From NCBI GenBank assembly GCA_021234155.1, contig JAJEKV010000008.1:6904445-6968444 (forward strand): a stretch of 64,000 nucleotides of DNA, in the 5' to 3' direction. The position numbers and the translations under genes are program-made. The notes beneath the pieces are model-generated. The model was not told the DNA's origin. It ran no database searches and saw only the letters and a list, made by a program, of their open reading frames with translations. Below are positions 1 to 11,380 of the stretch, piece after piece (position 1 is the first letter of the stretch; each line of letters opens with the position of its first letter). The DNA comes from Isoetes taiwanensis. Lineage: Eukaryota > Streptophyta > Lycopodiopsida > Isoetales > Isoetaceae.

Positions 1-352
1 TGTTATGGTAAAAACTGAAATGGATGTATATTCCATGCAACCATCTGATTTACGTATTTGCAAGACCATCAACCATGAGCTTATGTTCTTCTTGGACACC
101 ATCCAACTTCCATTGATAGTGAATGTCTAGCAAGTCTTTCCTTGAGAATGCATGGGAGAATATTTCACGCATGCTATTTCTTGTTTCATACCATTTTGTG
201 ATAGTCGTTGGTGTGGTTTGTGCACTACTATGATTGTATACTTTGAATGTGCTCACTTTATGATTGCATTTTGCTCTATATTAAAAAATACTAATGTAGT
301 TTACATCCTACCACATCAAAGTATTCACAAGAATATTCGTCTAAGAAACCCT

Positions 353-547
353 CTAAGCCCTTTTCAAAAAAACCCTCCAAATAAAATCCCCCCTATCGAT
401 CATTCTGTTAAAAACAATAAAGGCTTCATCCATGTTACTCGACTTACAATACATGTCAACAAGGATGTTCCCCATAAGATTTTCTGATATCATCCCAACT
501 TCTACAATATGTGCTTGGATCCATTTTCCTAGTTCAATATGTAGCAT
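353..547 (-). pseudogene. PPR repeat fragment
   Basis: The minus-strand frame reads as about one and a half pentatricopeptide repeats, with GKWIQAHIVEVG followed by GNILVDMYCKSSNMDEA, the usual helix-turn-helix wording of plant PLS-type PPR proteins (organelle RNA binding). No start, no further repeats and no E or DYW domain are joined to it, and it stops at 353. The upstream edge runs straight into the roughly 115 bp repeat that starts near 537. It is a relic; the family call is fairly sure, and the parent gene cannot be named. Confidence 0.6.
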
Positions 548-655
548 AATAACAGGGGGTTTTCTTTGTGTTTTTGTACGCTTTTCACTAAGGTTTTCCT
601 ATGATTTCGTGATGTATTCAAATGGATGTACTAATGCGTACATCTAGAGTGCACC
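537..655 (+). repeat. 115-bp dispersed repeat, copy 1
   Basis: The block begins ATGTAGCATAATAACAGGGG and ends near CATCTAGAGTGC. Close copies lie at 11263-11380 in the same orientation, and at 19150-19266 and 20495-20607 inverted. TG...CA-like ends and the paired copies around 19.2-20.6 kb recall a short LTR, but no convincing primer-binding site or polypurine tract adjoins it, so the element class is left open. Confidence 0.75.
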
Positions 656-694
656 ATTTCTGAGCCATTGATTTTAGCCTTTTTTTTTTTTTCC

Positions 695-870
695 AATAGT
701 CAACAACCAATGGCTCACAACAAAAGCCCTTTTTTTTGTTTGTGTGGTGCATAATGGTCAACAACCAATGGCTCACAACAAAAGCCCTCTTTTTGTGCGT
801 GTGGTGCATAATGGTCAACAACCAATGGCTCACAACAAAAGCCCTCTTTTTGTGTGTGTGGTGATAATGG
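695..870 (+). repeat. 57-bp tandem repeat, three copies
   Basis: Three head-to-tail units begin near 695, 753 and 810. Each carries CAACCAATGGCTCACAAC followed by AAAGCCC, a T-run and GTGTGGTGCATAA. The inverted partner at 20330-20455 has only two units, so copy number changed after the arms were duplicated. Confidence 0.8.
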
Positions 871-1566
871 CACATGAAGGACTTGAAGGGCGCATGTAGT
901 GCAGTTTCCCCGCCGGCAACACATTTCTTATCATAACTTTTGATCCAGAGCTCTGTTTGAGATGATTTTTATTGCTTGGAAAGCTCTCTCCGAGATCTTT
1001 TTGATAGTGTATGATATGGATATGTTTGGTTAAGTTATCTATGCTAAAACAACAATTTTTCGGCCGGGTTTGGTAGGCTTTCACATCTTACCAGTTGATT
1101 AATACAGGATTGCGCTATTGGATATTGTTTTATGGCTTATTCCGAATGAAGGTTGCAAAAAATTACCATGTATTTTTAGATTTTGAGGCAGTTATTAAGC
1201 AAATTCCAAGGCTTCTAGATCATTGTGCTAACAAGCAGAAAAGTTTTCCACTTTGGTTTCTCACCACAAGAATCCATGGAGACCAAAGGCTGCTTTTAAA
1301 TTCCAGTTGAAAAATGTTTGTGTATGGGCGTTGCAAACTTTATGACTTTCAGAATAATGGGATTTTATGTTCTATTTGTTTTATTGTGATGAAATTCAAA
1401 GGCTACAGGTGATGAAAGCCTCAAATGAATTCTAGTTTTTTTCTGGTTTGAATTCTAAAATTTTTGTCACACCGGGGGGCGGGACGTCCCTAAGGCCCCG
1501 AAGGGGCCAAAAATTTTTTTTTGCAACACAAACCATTAACATCCAACATATAAAAATTAAATCTCC

Positions 1567-2080
1567 CAACACATAACAACCATTGACATTAACAACCAAC
1601 ACATAACTACCATTGACATTAATTAACACAACCATTGGGTCCAACACATTTAATTAAAATTCCCCTTAAACCCCCTTTGGTTTGGGTGCATATTCACACG
1701 GGGGGTGACGTAGGGCAGCGAGAGCCCTCATAATTGTATTTTGCACGTACAAAATCAACACCATATAGTATTCCGCTTGAAATCTTATAGTATTTTGCGA
1801 ATCTTGTTATACAGTATAGCAAATTTTGTACTTGCATACCCCAGAAACGAGGAACTTCACGTACGGTGTAGATTAAGGAATAAGGGGTGAATATGTCTAT
1901 CCAACAGCTCTCGTTGCCCGGAGTCACCCCCCGTGTGAATATGCACCCAAACCAAAGGGGGTTTAAGGGGAATTTTAATTAAATGTGTTGGACCCAATGG
2001 TTGTGTTAATTAATGTCAATGGTAGTTATGTGTTGGTTGTTAATGTCAATGGTTGTTATGTGTTGGTTGTTATGTGTTGT
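1567..2080. mobile_element. Foldback element, copy A
   Basis: Long terminal inverted repeats of about 130-150 bp flank a unique core of about 215 bp. The left arm runs from CAACACATAACAACCATTG to the GGTGCATATTCACACGGGG segment at 1686-1706, and the right arm is its near-perfect reverse complement at 1925-2080. The core (1707-1924) contains a minus-strand frame (WGMQVQNLLYCITRFAKYYK) seen again in copies B and D. There is no transposase, so it is non-autonomous. Long TIRs fit a foldback or Mutator-like MITE. Confidence 0.8.
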
Positions 2081-2585
2081 GAAGTTACACAAACACTGCA
2101 AATGGTCAGAAATGTTATCTTGTTAGCTTTTAGGCCATGTTTCTGCCTTTGCTTAAATAGTTTGTTTTGTACAGCTTGCTGCTGCCATAGCAAAAAAGTT
2201 TAAATTCATAGATATCTAATGAACTGTGTGGTTATTGGTTGTAATGTAATATCCTTTGGACTATGAAGGTAAGCTATATTTTACAAGAAATTTATCGCGG
2301 CGGCTTAGGCTTTGAAATGGTTTGAAAAATATGTAAATGACATTTCCATTTTCATTTGGTATCCTGCTCAACTCAATTGATATTACTTTGCCCTAAATTT
2401 CCGCCGTCTTCGTCTTTATTTTCTATGGCCTCTGGCGTGCCTTTTTGCTAGTTTTTTTTTTTTTTTTTTTTTTTTTAGGACCTCTAGGTTCTTGTGACAT
2501 AAAGCCAAACAATTCAAAACATACGTCGTATATACCGTTGGGAGCATGAACCCTAAAGAATAAGGAACAGCAGCGCTGCTGTAAA
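2081..2585. promoter_or_regulatory. Upstream region of CCT5
   Basis: No gene is seen here. A T-run of about 23 bases lies at 2454-2476, 110 bases before the start codon, with mixed sequence between. The segment just before the T-run (about 2427-2455, CTGGCGTGCCTTTTTGCTAG) recurs inverted at 20835-20866. A 22 bp GC-rich string at 2283-2304 recurs inverted at 52613-52634. No certain TATA box can be named. Confidence 0.35.
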
Positions 2586-5193
2586 ATGGCGCTAGCTTTC
2601 GACGAGTATGGCAGGCCTTTTATTATCATACGGGAACAAGAACAGAAGAGCAGAGTTAGAGGTCTTGATGCACAGAAGGCTAACATCATGGCTGCGAAGT
2701 CCGTTGCTCGTATTCTGCGCACCTCTTTGGGCCCAAAGGGCATGGACAAGATGCTCCAAAGCCCTGATGGGGACGTTACCATATGTGAGTTTTGCATTTC
2801 CCCTCATTAGCAGTGATAAGGTTGAATGCTTGCCTCTTGTTTTTCGTTGGATGAACTCCATGGATATGTGCAACTTTTCTTTTTGTTTGGCGTGCAATTG
2901 TTGCCAAGACTTGGGTTTTCAGTTACAATAATCTACTTTGTCAGTTTCGTGATCTGTACTTACGTTTTGTGTCTTGAGCAGCAAATGATGGCGCAACAAT
3001 ACTAGAGCAGATGGAAGTGGAAAATCAAATAGGCAAACTCATGGTTGAGTTATCAAGAAGTCAAGATTATGAAATAGGTGATGGGACTACAGGAGTAGTT
3101 GTAACTGCTGGTGCTCTTCTTGAGCAGGCAGAGCTGCTGCTTGAACGTGGCATTCATCCTATACGGATTGCAGAAGGCTTTGAACTGGCTTCAAAAATTG
3201 CAGTTGATCACCTTTCCTGGATATCCGAAAAATTTGACTTCAATGCATCCAATATTGAACCTCTTGTGCAGACATGCATGACAACTTTATCTTCCAAAAT
3301 GTACTATAGCTGTCCTTGGCATTAGTCTTTTTGTATATATGCATGGCAATAATTTGGTTCAGTTGTTTACAGTGTAAGCAGGTGCAAACGCATGCTGGCA
3401 GAAATAGCAGTGAAAGCTGTCCTAGCAGTGGCTGACATTGAAAGAAGAGATGTTAATCTTGATATGATAAAAGTTGAAGGTAAAGTAGGTGGCAAACTTG
3501 AAGATACAGAACTAGTTTATGGAATTGTAGTTGATAAAGATATGAGCCATCCCCAGATGCCCAAAAGAATAGAAGATGCAAATATTGCAATTTTAACTTG
3601 CCCATTTGAACCTCCAAAACCAAAAACGAAGCACAAAGTGGATATTGATTCCGTTGAAAAATTTGAAGCATTACGTGAAGCTGAACGCAAGTATTTTGAC
3701 GACATGGTGCAACAATGCAAGGTATGGAGTTGGCTTATGTAGACTCTTTGGTTGTGGTCCAGTTATTGAATGACTGAGGACATGTGGTTCAGGATGCAGG
3801 TGCGACTTTAGTTATTTGTCAATGGGGCTTTGATGACGAGGCAAATCATCTCCTTATGCATCGTAATTTGCCAGCCGTACGATGGGTTGGAGGAGTGGAG
3901 CTTGAGCTTATTGCCATTGCAACAGGTTTTTTAGATTGACGATATTGTGTCTGAGATAAATAAAACATGACAATTGTTTTCTGCCAGGTGGACGTATTGT
4001 TCCAAGATTTCAGGAGTTAACACCTGAGAAGTTAGGGAAGGTACAGTTTTTCAGGTTTAGCAGAACTTTTAGTATATATATAAGTTATCCTGATGTTTTT
4101 TTGACTGCAGGCTGGTTTGGTCAGAGAAAAGGCCTTCGGTACCACAAAGGATAGGATGCTGTACATTGAACAATGTGCAAACTCAAAGGCTGTAACAATT
4201 TTTATACGTGGGGGTAATTCAACTTGACTGTTTGCAGGACCTTATAAAAGCATTTTCTTGTTTGATTAGTTCTAAATAATCAAATTTACAGGAAACAAGA
4301 TGATGGTTGATGAAACTAAGCGCAGCATCCATGATGCTCTATGTGTGGCTCGCAATCTCATTCGCGATAATGCAATTGTATATGGAGGTGGTTCTGCAGA
4401 AATAGCATGTTCATTAGCAGTTGAAGCTGCTGCGGATAAGATTGCTGGAGTTGAACAGGTCTGTTTACTATTGTATCAATCTGTTTCATCAATCTTGTTG
4501 TTTAGAGTTTTTGTTTTATGCCTCAACGTCTGCAACAACATATAGATTATGCATACAGTGTCCCTTTAACATTGTGTCATGTTTTTAATTGCCTTCATCA
4601 TACACGCATATATTGGGTTATGTTATTCTATCTGTCTACTCTTGCACAGAAACTTAATTAACGGAAAGCAAGGGGTCTGACAGAACAGCAGTCTTTATGA
4701 GTAAAATAGATGATACTCTGTTAGATTGTTTGCATATAGATACATTTTGAAATGTATCTGGTGAGATTGTAGATTTGTTTCTGATCATGCAAGGCACCTA
4801 TGGTTATCTATTACCTATGTTCTGTACAGTATGCTGTAAGGGCATTTGCGGATGCTTTGGATGCGGTTCCTATGGCGTTGGCTGAAAATAGTGGTTTGCA
4901 GCCCATTGACACTTTAACAGCTGTGAAAGCTCAACAGTTGAAGGTAAAAAAAAGTTCCTGATTAGTGCTACATATTCATTGGATCATTGTATTCAACAAA
5001 ATCTTTTGTATTGGTTCAGGAAAACAACCCATATCTTGGCATAGATTGCAACGATATTGGAACAAATGATATGAGGGAACAGAATGTTTTTGAAACTTTA
5101 ATTGGTAAAAAGCAGCAGATATTGCTTGCAACCCAAGTTGTGAAGATGATTTTGAAGATTGATGACGTTATTTCACCATCAAGCTTTCAATAA
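2586..5193 (+). CDS. CCT5: T-complex protein 1 subunit epsilon (CCT5)
   Basis: This is a subunit of the cytosolic TRiC/CCT chaperonin, the double-ring ATPase that folds actin, tubulin and other proteins. Nine exons can be joined: 2586-2784, 2982-3300, 3373-3721, 3793-3925, 3988-4040, 4111-4213, 4292-4458, 4830-4943 and 5020-5193. All have GT-AG borders and keep frame, giving 1611 nt, or 536 aa plus stop, the usual plant length. Group II chaperonin marks are the SNDGAT motif (about residues 67-72; most relatives have TNDGAT), GDGTTG (about 99-104), GGNKMM near 386 and a C-terminal [10 protein letters not shown]. The ATG is the first in frame and gives the expected [13 protein letters not shown] start. 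No lesion is visible. It is the only complete gene in the first 45 kb and sits between copies of the foldback element. Confidence 0.97.
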
Positions 5194-5607
5194 TTGAATG
5201 AAGCCAATAGTTGGGCATTTGGGATGCTTCAGCAACGAGAGCAAAATTCACTAAACAAAGCAAAGCTGTTTGGGGCTTTTGTTGCATCAGCTTAGAGAGC
5301 AAAATTAATTTAAGAAAGCCAAAGTATCTCCGTAGAATTCCTCTTTGTCTTCATTTCATATGAGTGATCAGCCTTTGTCATTTTGTTTCTGTGCCAGATG
5401 ACGTTCCTTTTATTCTAGGAAACTATCCAAAGAAAGAACCTTTATAGGTTTCCAAGCAGTCTTCTGTCAACGTGCTGTCCTATAAATTTATTGTTACATT
5501 TTACAAGTGAGGAGAGAAAAGAGCTTGAAGGTTGCCATTTCATCATGATCAAGAGCTGGCTAGAAGAGAGCAGAAAGATCTGATAAGAAAGAAAAAAGTT
5601 AGTCTAA
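5194..5607 (+). other. CCT5 3' flank
   Basis: This is the probable 3' untranslated region and spacer. It is AT-rich, contains no open frame of note and includes the AATTTAAG/AAATTAATTT stretch near 5300. No single poly(A) signal can be fixed with confidence. Confidence 0.3.
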
Positions 5608-6097
5608 GGGCCTTTTCACACGATGTCTTATAATATAGCTGTCCTATTTCATATAAGACATCATTTGTGACTCCAAAGCAAAAGATAAGACACGCAAATA
5701 TAAGTTGTTTTCACACTACAGGGTGTCATGTAAATGAGACACTAACAAATACTAGTGTGAAAACCATCACAAAATAAGACTACCTATTATTTTGAATATG
5801 ATTGGTCTATAGAATAAAATAGAATATAATAAGTGGTGTCTTATTTTATGGCAGAGAAGTCCCCCGGTATAAAATAAGACTCCATTGCCCTTACCGAACC
5901 TATCCAAACCTACCCGAACTTAAATAAGACATGTCTTATATGGCTCCGTGTGAAAACTAATTCTTTTTAAATGTTGACATGGACCAATAGTATGCCTTAA
6001 AATATAAGACACACTAATCATGTGAAAAGCCCCTAAATATAAGACACACTAATCTGCCCCTAAATATAAGACACACGAATCATGTGAAAAGCCCCTA
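5608..6097. mobile_element. TIR MITE with triplicated right end
   Basis: The left end, GGGCCTTTTCACACGATGTC then TTATAATAT, pairs with a right end that reads GGGGCTTTTCACATGATT on the other strand. The right terminal block (AATATAAGACACACTAATC...GCCCC) occurs three times in a row at about 5992-6097. There is no coding capacity. Terminal wording and size fit a non-autonomous hAT-type element, but the target-site duplication is unclear. Confidence 0.6.
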
Positions 6098-6290
6098 AGG
6101 CCCTTTTTATAGTAGTTGCAAAATATTACTGTCATGTATAATATATGATACCATTTGTGACTCCAGGGATGCGACACACGAATTTAAACTTGCTTTTCCA
6201 TTGTGTTGCATTTTCATGATCATAAAATATGACCACCAAAATACTAGTGAAAAACCATCACAAAATAAGACTTTTTAATTATATATTCAA
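6098..6290. repeat. Diverged second copy of the same MITE
   Basis: This follows directly on the previous element and repeats its left half in order. Shared pieces are GGCCCTTTTT..., CATTTGTGACTCCA, GACACACGAAT, TACTAGTG and AAACCATCACAAAATAAGAC. Differences are far more numerous than between the foldback copies, so it is an older insertion or a decayed tandem unit. Confidence 0.55.
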
Positions 6291-6339
6291 ACAAGTCTCT
6301 GTACCATGTAAGGCTGTATAGAGTGGATGAAGTTTAATG

Positions 6340-6570
6340 TAATCAGGGAGATTTAATAAGCCAGCCAAAGTCTTCGAGATTTTATGTTGATTCTTCTAGA
6401 TTCTTTTAGATTTTTTGAAGGTTCTTTTAAATTCTTTAATATTTTATTAAGATTCCTTTAGATTCTCAAATATTTTACGAAGATTCTCTCATATATTTTT
6501 TAAGATCCTCTTGAGATTTTTTTAGATTCTCCAACAGTGTTTCAAGATTCTTAGATTTTAACGGACTGGA
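6340..6570. repeat. AT-rich degenerate TTAGATTCT repeats
   Basis: Irregular repetitions of AGATTCTTTTAGATT-like words occur with many variants and no fixed period. No gene is present. It resembles the longer TTCTAGAA-rich tract at 50.0-50.9 kb in style but is not an alignable copy. Confidence 0.5.
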
Positions 6571-6629
6571 AAGCACTGTATGCAATGCAGAACAACAATT
6601 ACAAAGCAAAGCTGTATGACTAGACCCAT

Positions 6630-7400
6630 CAATCACACTTATCTAGGGTCTTGATGGAGTCCGTTCTTCTATACGGGTCAAAGTCTGGGGCCCGATGGTG
6701 TCCCTTGCTACCTGAAATGACTTGGAACAGGTGCAAAAAGCATCTAGCTCAACACTAGAAGTAAAATCCACGGCCCCATACCAGATTCTATTGTGCTTTG
6801 CCTCTTTAGATGACAACCCTTGATTGCCACATCATCTACTTTTAGAAGGTGGTCAATATGGATGTTGATCGTTCTCCCGACCTAACTTACACCGTGGCAA
6901 TGGCAATGGGGCGTCAGCGCCTCAAAGCCTGCTAAAAGGAAAAGCGGGTGCATATAGGCGCAAATAGAAAAGGATTGTCATATCTTGAGGCAGTACCTTG
7001 GCGCTTGTTTCCTCAACAAGCTTTGAGATGCCAGTGCCCTTGAACAGGTCAAGGCGATATATTACCAGCACCAGATAAATCCCATGGTCAAAAGGGGTCT
7101 GCATCACTACCTGCGTATCTATTGCTCATGAAAAAAGTGCAGACTCATTATTTCACTTCGCACAGGGAAAGCACGCTAGGACAGGCTTTGTCATGTTGCC
7201 AATTAGGAGTCATTGAGGATGAATGCCGCGCTCTTCAGAGTTGTCCGGTGTATGATCACATCCGAGCACATTATGCTGAGTTAGTCCATTCCAACCAATC
7301 GCTGCATGTGTTCTTGAGCATGGCTTCAACGTGGTTGCTTGGATCATACCTTCAAGACGTGGACATGCGTACTCAGCTATGTCCTCGAACACTATCTTGA
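6630..7400 (+). mobile_element. LINE ORF2 C-terminal relic
   Basis: Broken plus-strand frames read as the tail of a non-LTR retrotransposon polyprotein. VLLYGSKVWGPDGV-like wording lies near 6670. A cysteine/histidine-containing end at 7140-7400 (CCQLGVIEDECRALQSCPVY, then IRAHYAEL) is the post-RT zinc-finger segment common in plant LINEs. Stops and frameshifts separate the parts. Neither the reverse-transcriptase core nor a poly(A) tail is visible, so it is a truncated fossil. Confidence 0.6.
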
Positions 7401-7574
7401 CATGTACCACAATGTCTCATGATGTATATTTGTACAGTTAACATTTTTATTACTGCCAAGATTTTGTTCTTTGAAAACCCATCGAGGCGATGTTTTTTTA
7501 ATCCAGATAGTAATATGTCTGATGTGTCAATTCAATTCAATTATCATTTTGTCCATATACTTAGGTGAGGGCAT

Positions 7575-8075
7575 AATAACCAACACATAACTACCATTGA
7601 CATTAATAAACATAACCATTGGATCCAACACATCTAAATTAAAATCCCCCTTAAACCCCCTTTGGTTTGGGTGCATATTCACACGGGGGGTGACTCCGGG
7701 CATCGAGAGCTGTTGGATAGGCATATTCGCCCCTTATTCCTTAATCTACACCGTACGTAAAGTTCCTCGTTTGTGGGGTATGCAAGTACAAGATTTGCTA
7801 TACTGTATAACAAGATTCGCAAAATACTATAAGATTTCAACTGGAATACTTTATGGTGTTGATTTCAATGCGTGCAAAAATACAAATATGAGGGCTCTAA
7901 ATGCCCTACGCCACCCCCGTGTGAATATGCACCCAAACCAAAGGGGGTTTAAGGGGGATTTTAATTTAGATGTGTTGGATCCAATGGTTATGTTTATTAA
8001 TGTCAATGGTAGTTATGTGTTGGTTATTATGCTAAAAAAAATTTTGGGCCCTTCGGGCCCTAAAAAAAACAAACA
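7575..8075. mobile_element. Foldback element, copy B
   Basis: The same long inverted ends as copy A lie at about 7575-7690 and 7915-8030, followed on the right by a GGGCCCTTCGGGCCC-type palindrome (8046-8063). The core is in the opposite orientation to copies A, C and D, so its frame (WGMQVQDLLYCITRFAKYYK) is on the plus strand. That frame is open across the whole element, 163 codons including both arms. There is no transposase. Confidence 0.8.
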
Positions 8076-8640
8076 TAAGAACATGTAAGACATTTAAAAC
8101 ACGAAGACAAACAAATTATTTCTATGGCAAATAGATTCAATTGATGATTGCATGTATGCATTCTTATATATATGGCATTCAAGTATTACCCATTTTTCTC
8201 AAAACAGTCAATAAGCCGCTTAAGGATTTCCTAACACTCTATATATACATGGCATTCAGATATTTCCCATTCTTCTCAAAGTCCTAATATTAAGCCACCA
8301 TGACATCCAATTTGCTACAGTAACAATTTGGCATTCATAATTGCATATTTTGCAACAATAAGAAAAGAACCGACCATAGTTTTCATCTTCACAAATCATG
8401 TGTTTACATCTTATGCATTGGTTTTTACTTCGTAATCCAATTGCTGGAGGATTTTAGCACTCCTCTCCATCTGGGAGATTTTCCAATGAGCTTCGAATAA
8501 TACCAGATACCTTTTAAATATGTTTGAAATATAAAAAAGCAAACATGTTCCATGTCATTTACATTAGCTGAAGAAAAATAACGAGTTTCATGTATGTTGG
8601 AAACTTCGGTTAGTATATATTGTAAAGTTTTCACAAGCGC
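8076..8640. other. Non-coding spacer
   Basis: AT-rich sequence with no recognisable gene. TATATATGGCATTC occurs twice (about 8187 and 8243, the second as TATATACATGGCATTC), and the flanking text is loosely alike. It might hold intron sequence of the neighbouring TM9SF relic, but no downstream exon was recognised. Confidence 0.3.
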
Positions 8641-9170
8641 TTAACATACCTCCACCAAAGATTCATGATCCTCCACTGCAAGCTGAAAGTATATCAATGC
8701 TATGGTGATAAAAGCAGTGACAATGATCAATATGATGAATACAATAAATAAAATACTATAAATCATGTACACTTTATGGCCCCAAAACACTAGCAAAGAT
8801 GTAATAGAGCTCGATATAAATTGCACTGAATGGTAGGAATCTAGTCAAAGGCTTTGCCATCCGTGGTATGGTGTGCCGGTACCATGGTAAAGGAGGAATC
8901 TCCGGGGGATTTTGAGGTGCGACAGTGCTTGAAACTATGCTTTAGTATTGTTTCCTGCAATGCCACCAAGTACAAGCAATGGCAAGGTAACTAGCATCCA
9001 GATGAGAGTGATTACAACAATGGTTCCAAAAGGAAGGCCAGCTATTGAATTGTAAACTATTGCAACAGCGTTCACGAAAGCAAATGTCAAAAACAAACAA
9101 CCATGACTAAGATAGGATTTATACCAAACAACTATCAATAAGACTTGATTCACGAAGAACACGAATCGAG
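8641..9170 (-). pseudogene. TM9SF (nonaspanin, EMP12-like) fragment
   Basis: The transmembrane-9 superfamily comprises nine-pass Golgi/endosome proteins. Two minus-strand frames carry adjacent pieces: LPFGTIVVITLIWMLVTLPL with GGIAGN (9160-8935), then [16 protein letters not shown] (about 8900), then [20 protein letters not shown] and AVEDHESL (8826-8641). Family members have a WWWR motif after EDHE, which is lost here. Frame changes near 8930 and 8775 and a stop at 8641 break it. Only the middle of the C-terminal membrane half is present, without N-terminal domain or C-terminal KXD/E sorting signal. Confidence 0.85.
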
Positions 9171-9435
9171 TTGCCTTTTAAATCGCCGAGCACTATTTTC
9201 TCGGGGCCGAGGCCGCAAGGGGGCTGAAACGACCTTGGAAGATGCGGACGATTAAACACAATAAAATCATCCGCCTAGCAAGACATGTTAAAGCATCCGC
9301 TTGCTATGGCTCCTTCTTAGAGTTGATCATTCAAAGACTTGCACCGCTAGATGGTTCCAAAGACTTCTTCTAGAAACCTTTTGCATAAACACAAGGAATA
9401 GATGGGAGAATCTCTTGGAACATCCCGAAGACTCA

Positions 9436-9807
9436 AGCTCCCCGTCCCTTCTCACTAGGATCTTGAGTCATTGAACCTTCAGTTAAAAGAAAACCCCGAC
9501 ACATCTTTAGCTCAAAGCAGTTGAAAGCATGTTTTCCCAAATCCTCACCTTCATATTCTTCGTTGAAAGGCTTAACCAAATGCCCGTTGGTGGCAACTTG
9601 AAACATCAATTCAAAACTGCATCGATTAACCCAACGGCAAATTCTGAAATTGATTTTCCATGCCCATCTCTGCAGACTCAAGGCGAAAACCCCCACAAAA
9701 CCCACAAGGCCCACGAAATCCATAGCATTGTTCAAATTTAAGGCTCTGAAGGAAAAACCAGCTAACCTAATCGAATAAGGGGGCTTGCTACGATACCTCC
9801 AGGTCAT
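9436..9807 (-). CDS. Hypothetical 124-codon open frame
   Basis: I do not recognise this frame. It encodes a first hydrophobic stretch (MDFVGLVGFVGVFALSLQRW, about residues 29-48) and then a mixed charged region with FNEEYEGEDLGKHAF. Splice-like borders or a following exon could not be fixed. It may be part of an unrecognised gene or chance; GC content is higher here than in the surrounding spacer. Confidence 0.2.
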
Positions 9808-9839
9808 CTAGAGCAGAGACGACCTAAGGCCCTGCCCCT

Positions 9840-10935
9840 GCGGCCCTTGCTCTGCCCTGTAATCGGTGGAAAAGGGTTTCAGAACATACCTTGAAGCTGC
9901 CAGATCCTGCTTTCGTGGTAATCTACTCGTCTGCAAGAACAGAGTCTCGCTCAGAGCCATTGCCTCACCAAGCCCTAGATATAACTAAAAGAACCCTAAA
10001 ATAACCTGGCTCGATGCTTGCATGCTCGATTTGGGATAGTTTTTGAAATCATAGTTGTAACCATTGAAAAATGCCACTAAAAGTATCGTGATAGCACAAG
10101 GCCCCCAAAAATTAACTTGCAGTCATAATCATGATGGAAACCTGTATAAGGGTGGTTTTTAATACGTGCAAGTCATAATGTCAATAAGAACTAGATGACT
10201 TTCATGGTTTTGTACTATCACTACTAGTTTGATCATAGTTCTTATACTAATTCTATGTCTTACACTAGTTTCTTACAATTAGTACTAGTTTAGGAGGTGA
10301 TTTTTAAGCATACATTGTCAATATTATAATTAGAGATGATTTTACATACTAGTTATCACTGTCATATATATAGTTTTAACCCAGTTTTAATCCTCCCAAG
10401 TTATTTTTATTAGTTCAAAAAGCATGTTTGATTTTGAAAGTGTGTTATGGTTTTCTGGCACATGCTTATTTACTATGCTTGTTAGGAGTCTACTATGTTG
10501 GTTTATGCTGTTGTTTTTTTAATATACTTGTTTCAATCCTTAAAGTCATTACGTACTTTGAGCATAATTTCTTACAATAACTAATATTTCCAACTATTAT
10601 ATATAATTTTGCATTACTTTTAGAGCATGATTCCTATTTGTAGATATAAATTGTGTTATGTACATTGACTTGTTTAGTGGTCGCATGGTGTGGTCTATTT
10701 TTTTTCTTTCTTGTTCTATACCTAAGTGTACATTTGTACTTTTCTTTTTGCCAATGTATTCTGTGTGGTATACTATTTAGTATCCATACAGTGTGGACAT
10801 TTTGTCTGAAAGAGGATTTGGATTATTTAAAATGCTTATCATGCATGCTTTAGATGTTCCCTTACATATTTAGAGTGGTGAGGAGCTCTAGAGATATGGT
10901 GTAGAGCACCATTGTCAAGGACCCTCCTATAGCAA
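9840..10935. other. Gene-free AT-rich stretch
   Basis: Nothing is recognised apart from low-complexity T-rich sequence and a TACTAGTTT-like word recurring near 10215-10345. Short frames here are all consistent with chance. Confidence 0.4.
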
Positions 10936-10940
10936 CAATG

Positions 10941-11020
10941 GCAAATCCTTCCGCTACCAACAACGTATCATTCTAAGTAGGCAAATCCTTCTGCTACCAA
11001 CAACGTATCATTCTAGGTAA
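10941..11020. repeat. 40-bp tandem duplication
   Basis: Two units (10941-10980 and 10981-11020), each GCAAATCCTT...ACCAACAACGTATCATTCTA, differ at two or three positions. This is a young local duplication with no coding meaning seen. Confidence 0.85.
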
Positions 11021-11091
11021 AGTTAAGGGCATAACTCACTTGTGATAAGGGATATTAATGTCCTAATGTAAAACTCTAACTCTCATGAGGA

Positions 11092-11262
11092 GGAGCCAAA
11101 CTTGACTCGCTATGGGTAACTAGCCAACCTTTCGCTCAATGCACTCGGCCTTGCCTATTGCACTTATCCTCTAAAGATAGCATGTCATCGGCAATTTGGG
11201 CTTTTGACGGATCTTCTACTTCGTAAACATATGTCCTAGGGTAACTGTAGCCTTCTATATGT
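11092..11262. repeat. Dispersed repeat, copy 1
   Basis: The segment containing GACTCGCTATGGGTAACTAG and CACTCGGCCTTGC recurs at 14832-14975 with moderate divergence. Here it runs directly into a 115 bp repeat at 11263. In the other copy it runs into the segment starting at 14978 instead, so these modules are joined in different combinations. Confidence 0.7.
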
Positions 11263-11380
11263 AGCATAATAACAGGGGGTTTCTTTTGTATTTTTGTACT
11301 TTTTTCCCTAAGGTTTTTATATGATTTCATGGATGTATTTGATGAGGCATACTGATTAGTATATCTAGAGTGCGCGTACG
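11263..11380 (+). repeat. 115-bp dispersed repeat, copy 2
   Basis: This is a solo copy of the block described at 537, in the same orientation, beginning ATGTAGCATAATAACAGGGG and ending near ATCTAGAGTGCG. It is closer in several positions to the copy at 19150 (CATCAAATAC, AAAAACCTTAGG) than to the one at 537. Confidence 0.75.

Larger units (their letters stand above)
537..1665 (+). repeat. Left arm of a 17-kb-spaced inverted repeat
   Basis: This stretch matches the reverse complement of 19498-20607 in order. Shared parts are the 115 bp repeat, a 57 bp tandem repeat, a 70-codon open frame (1095-1310 here, 19901-20101 on the other strand), a GC-rich motif near 1475-1510, and the outer end of a foldback element. 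The frame is similar in both arms (both contain [15 protein letters not shown]-like wording, [16 protein letters not shown]), but I do not recognise it. The arms differ by scattered substitutions and by tandem copy number. Confidence 0.75.

Noticed and set aside
50-256. 68-codon minus-strand frame as a further PPR or DYW piece
   Set aside because: Wording does not fit any PPR, E or DYW motif clearly, and it is separated from the PPR fragment at 353 by stops.
7122-7410. Independent small genes on both strands
   Set aside because: The plus-strand wording is the LINE zinc-finger tail, and the minus-strand frame is its shadow.
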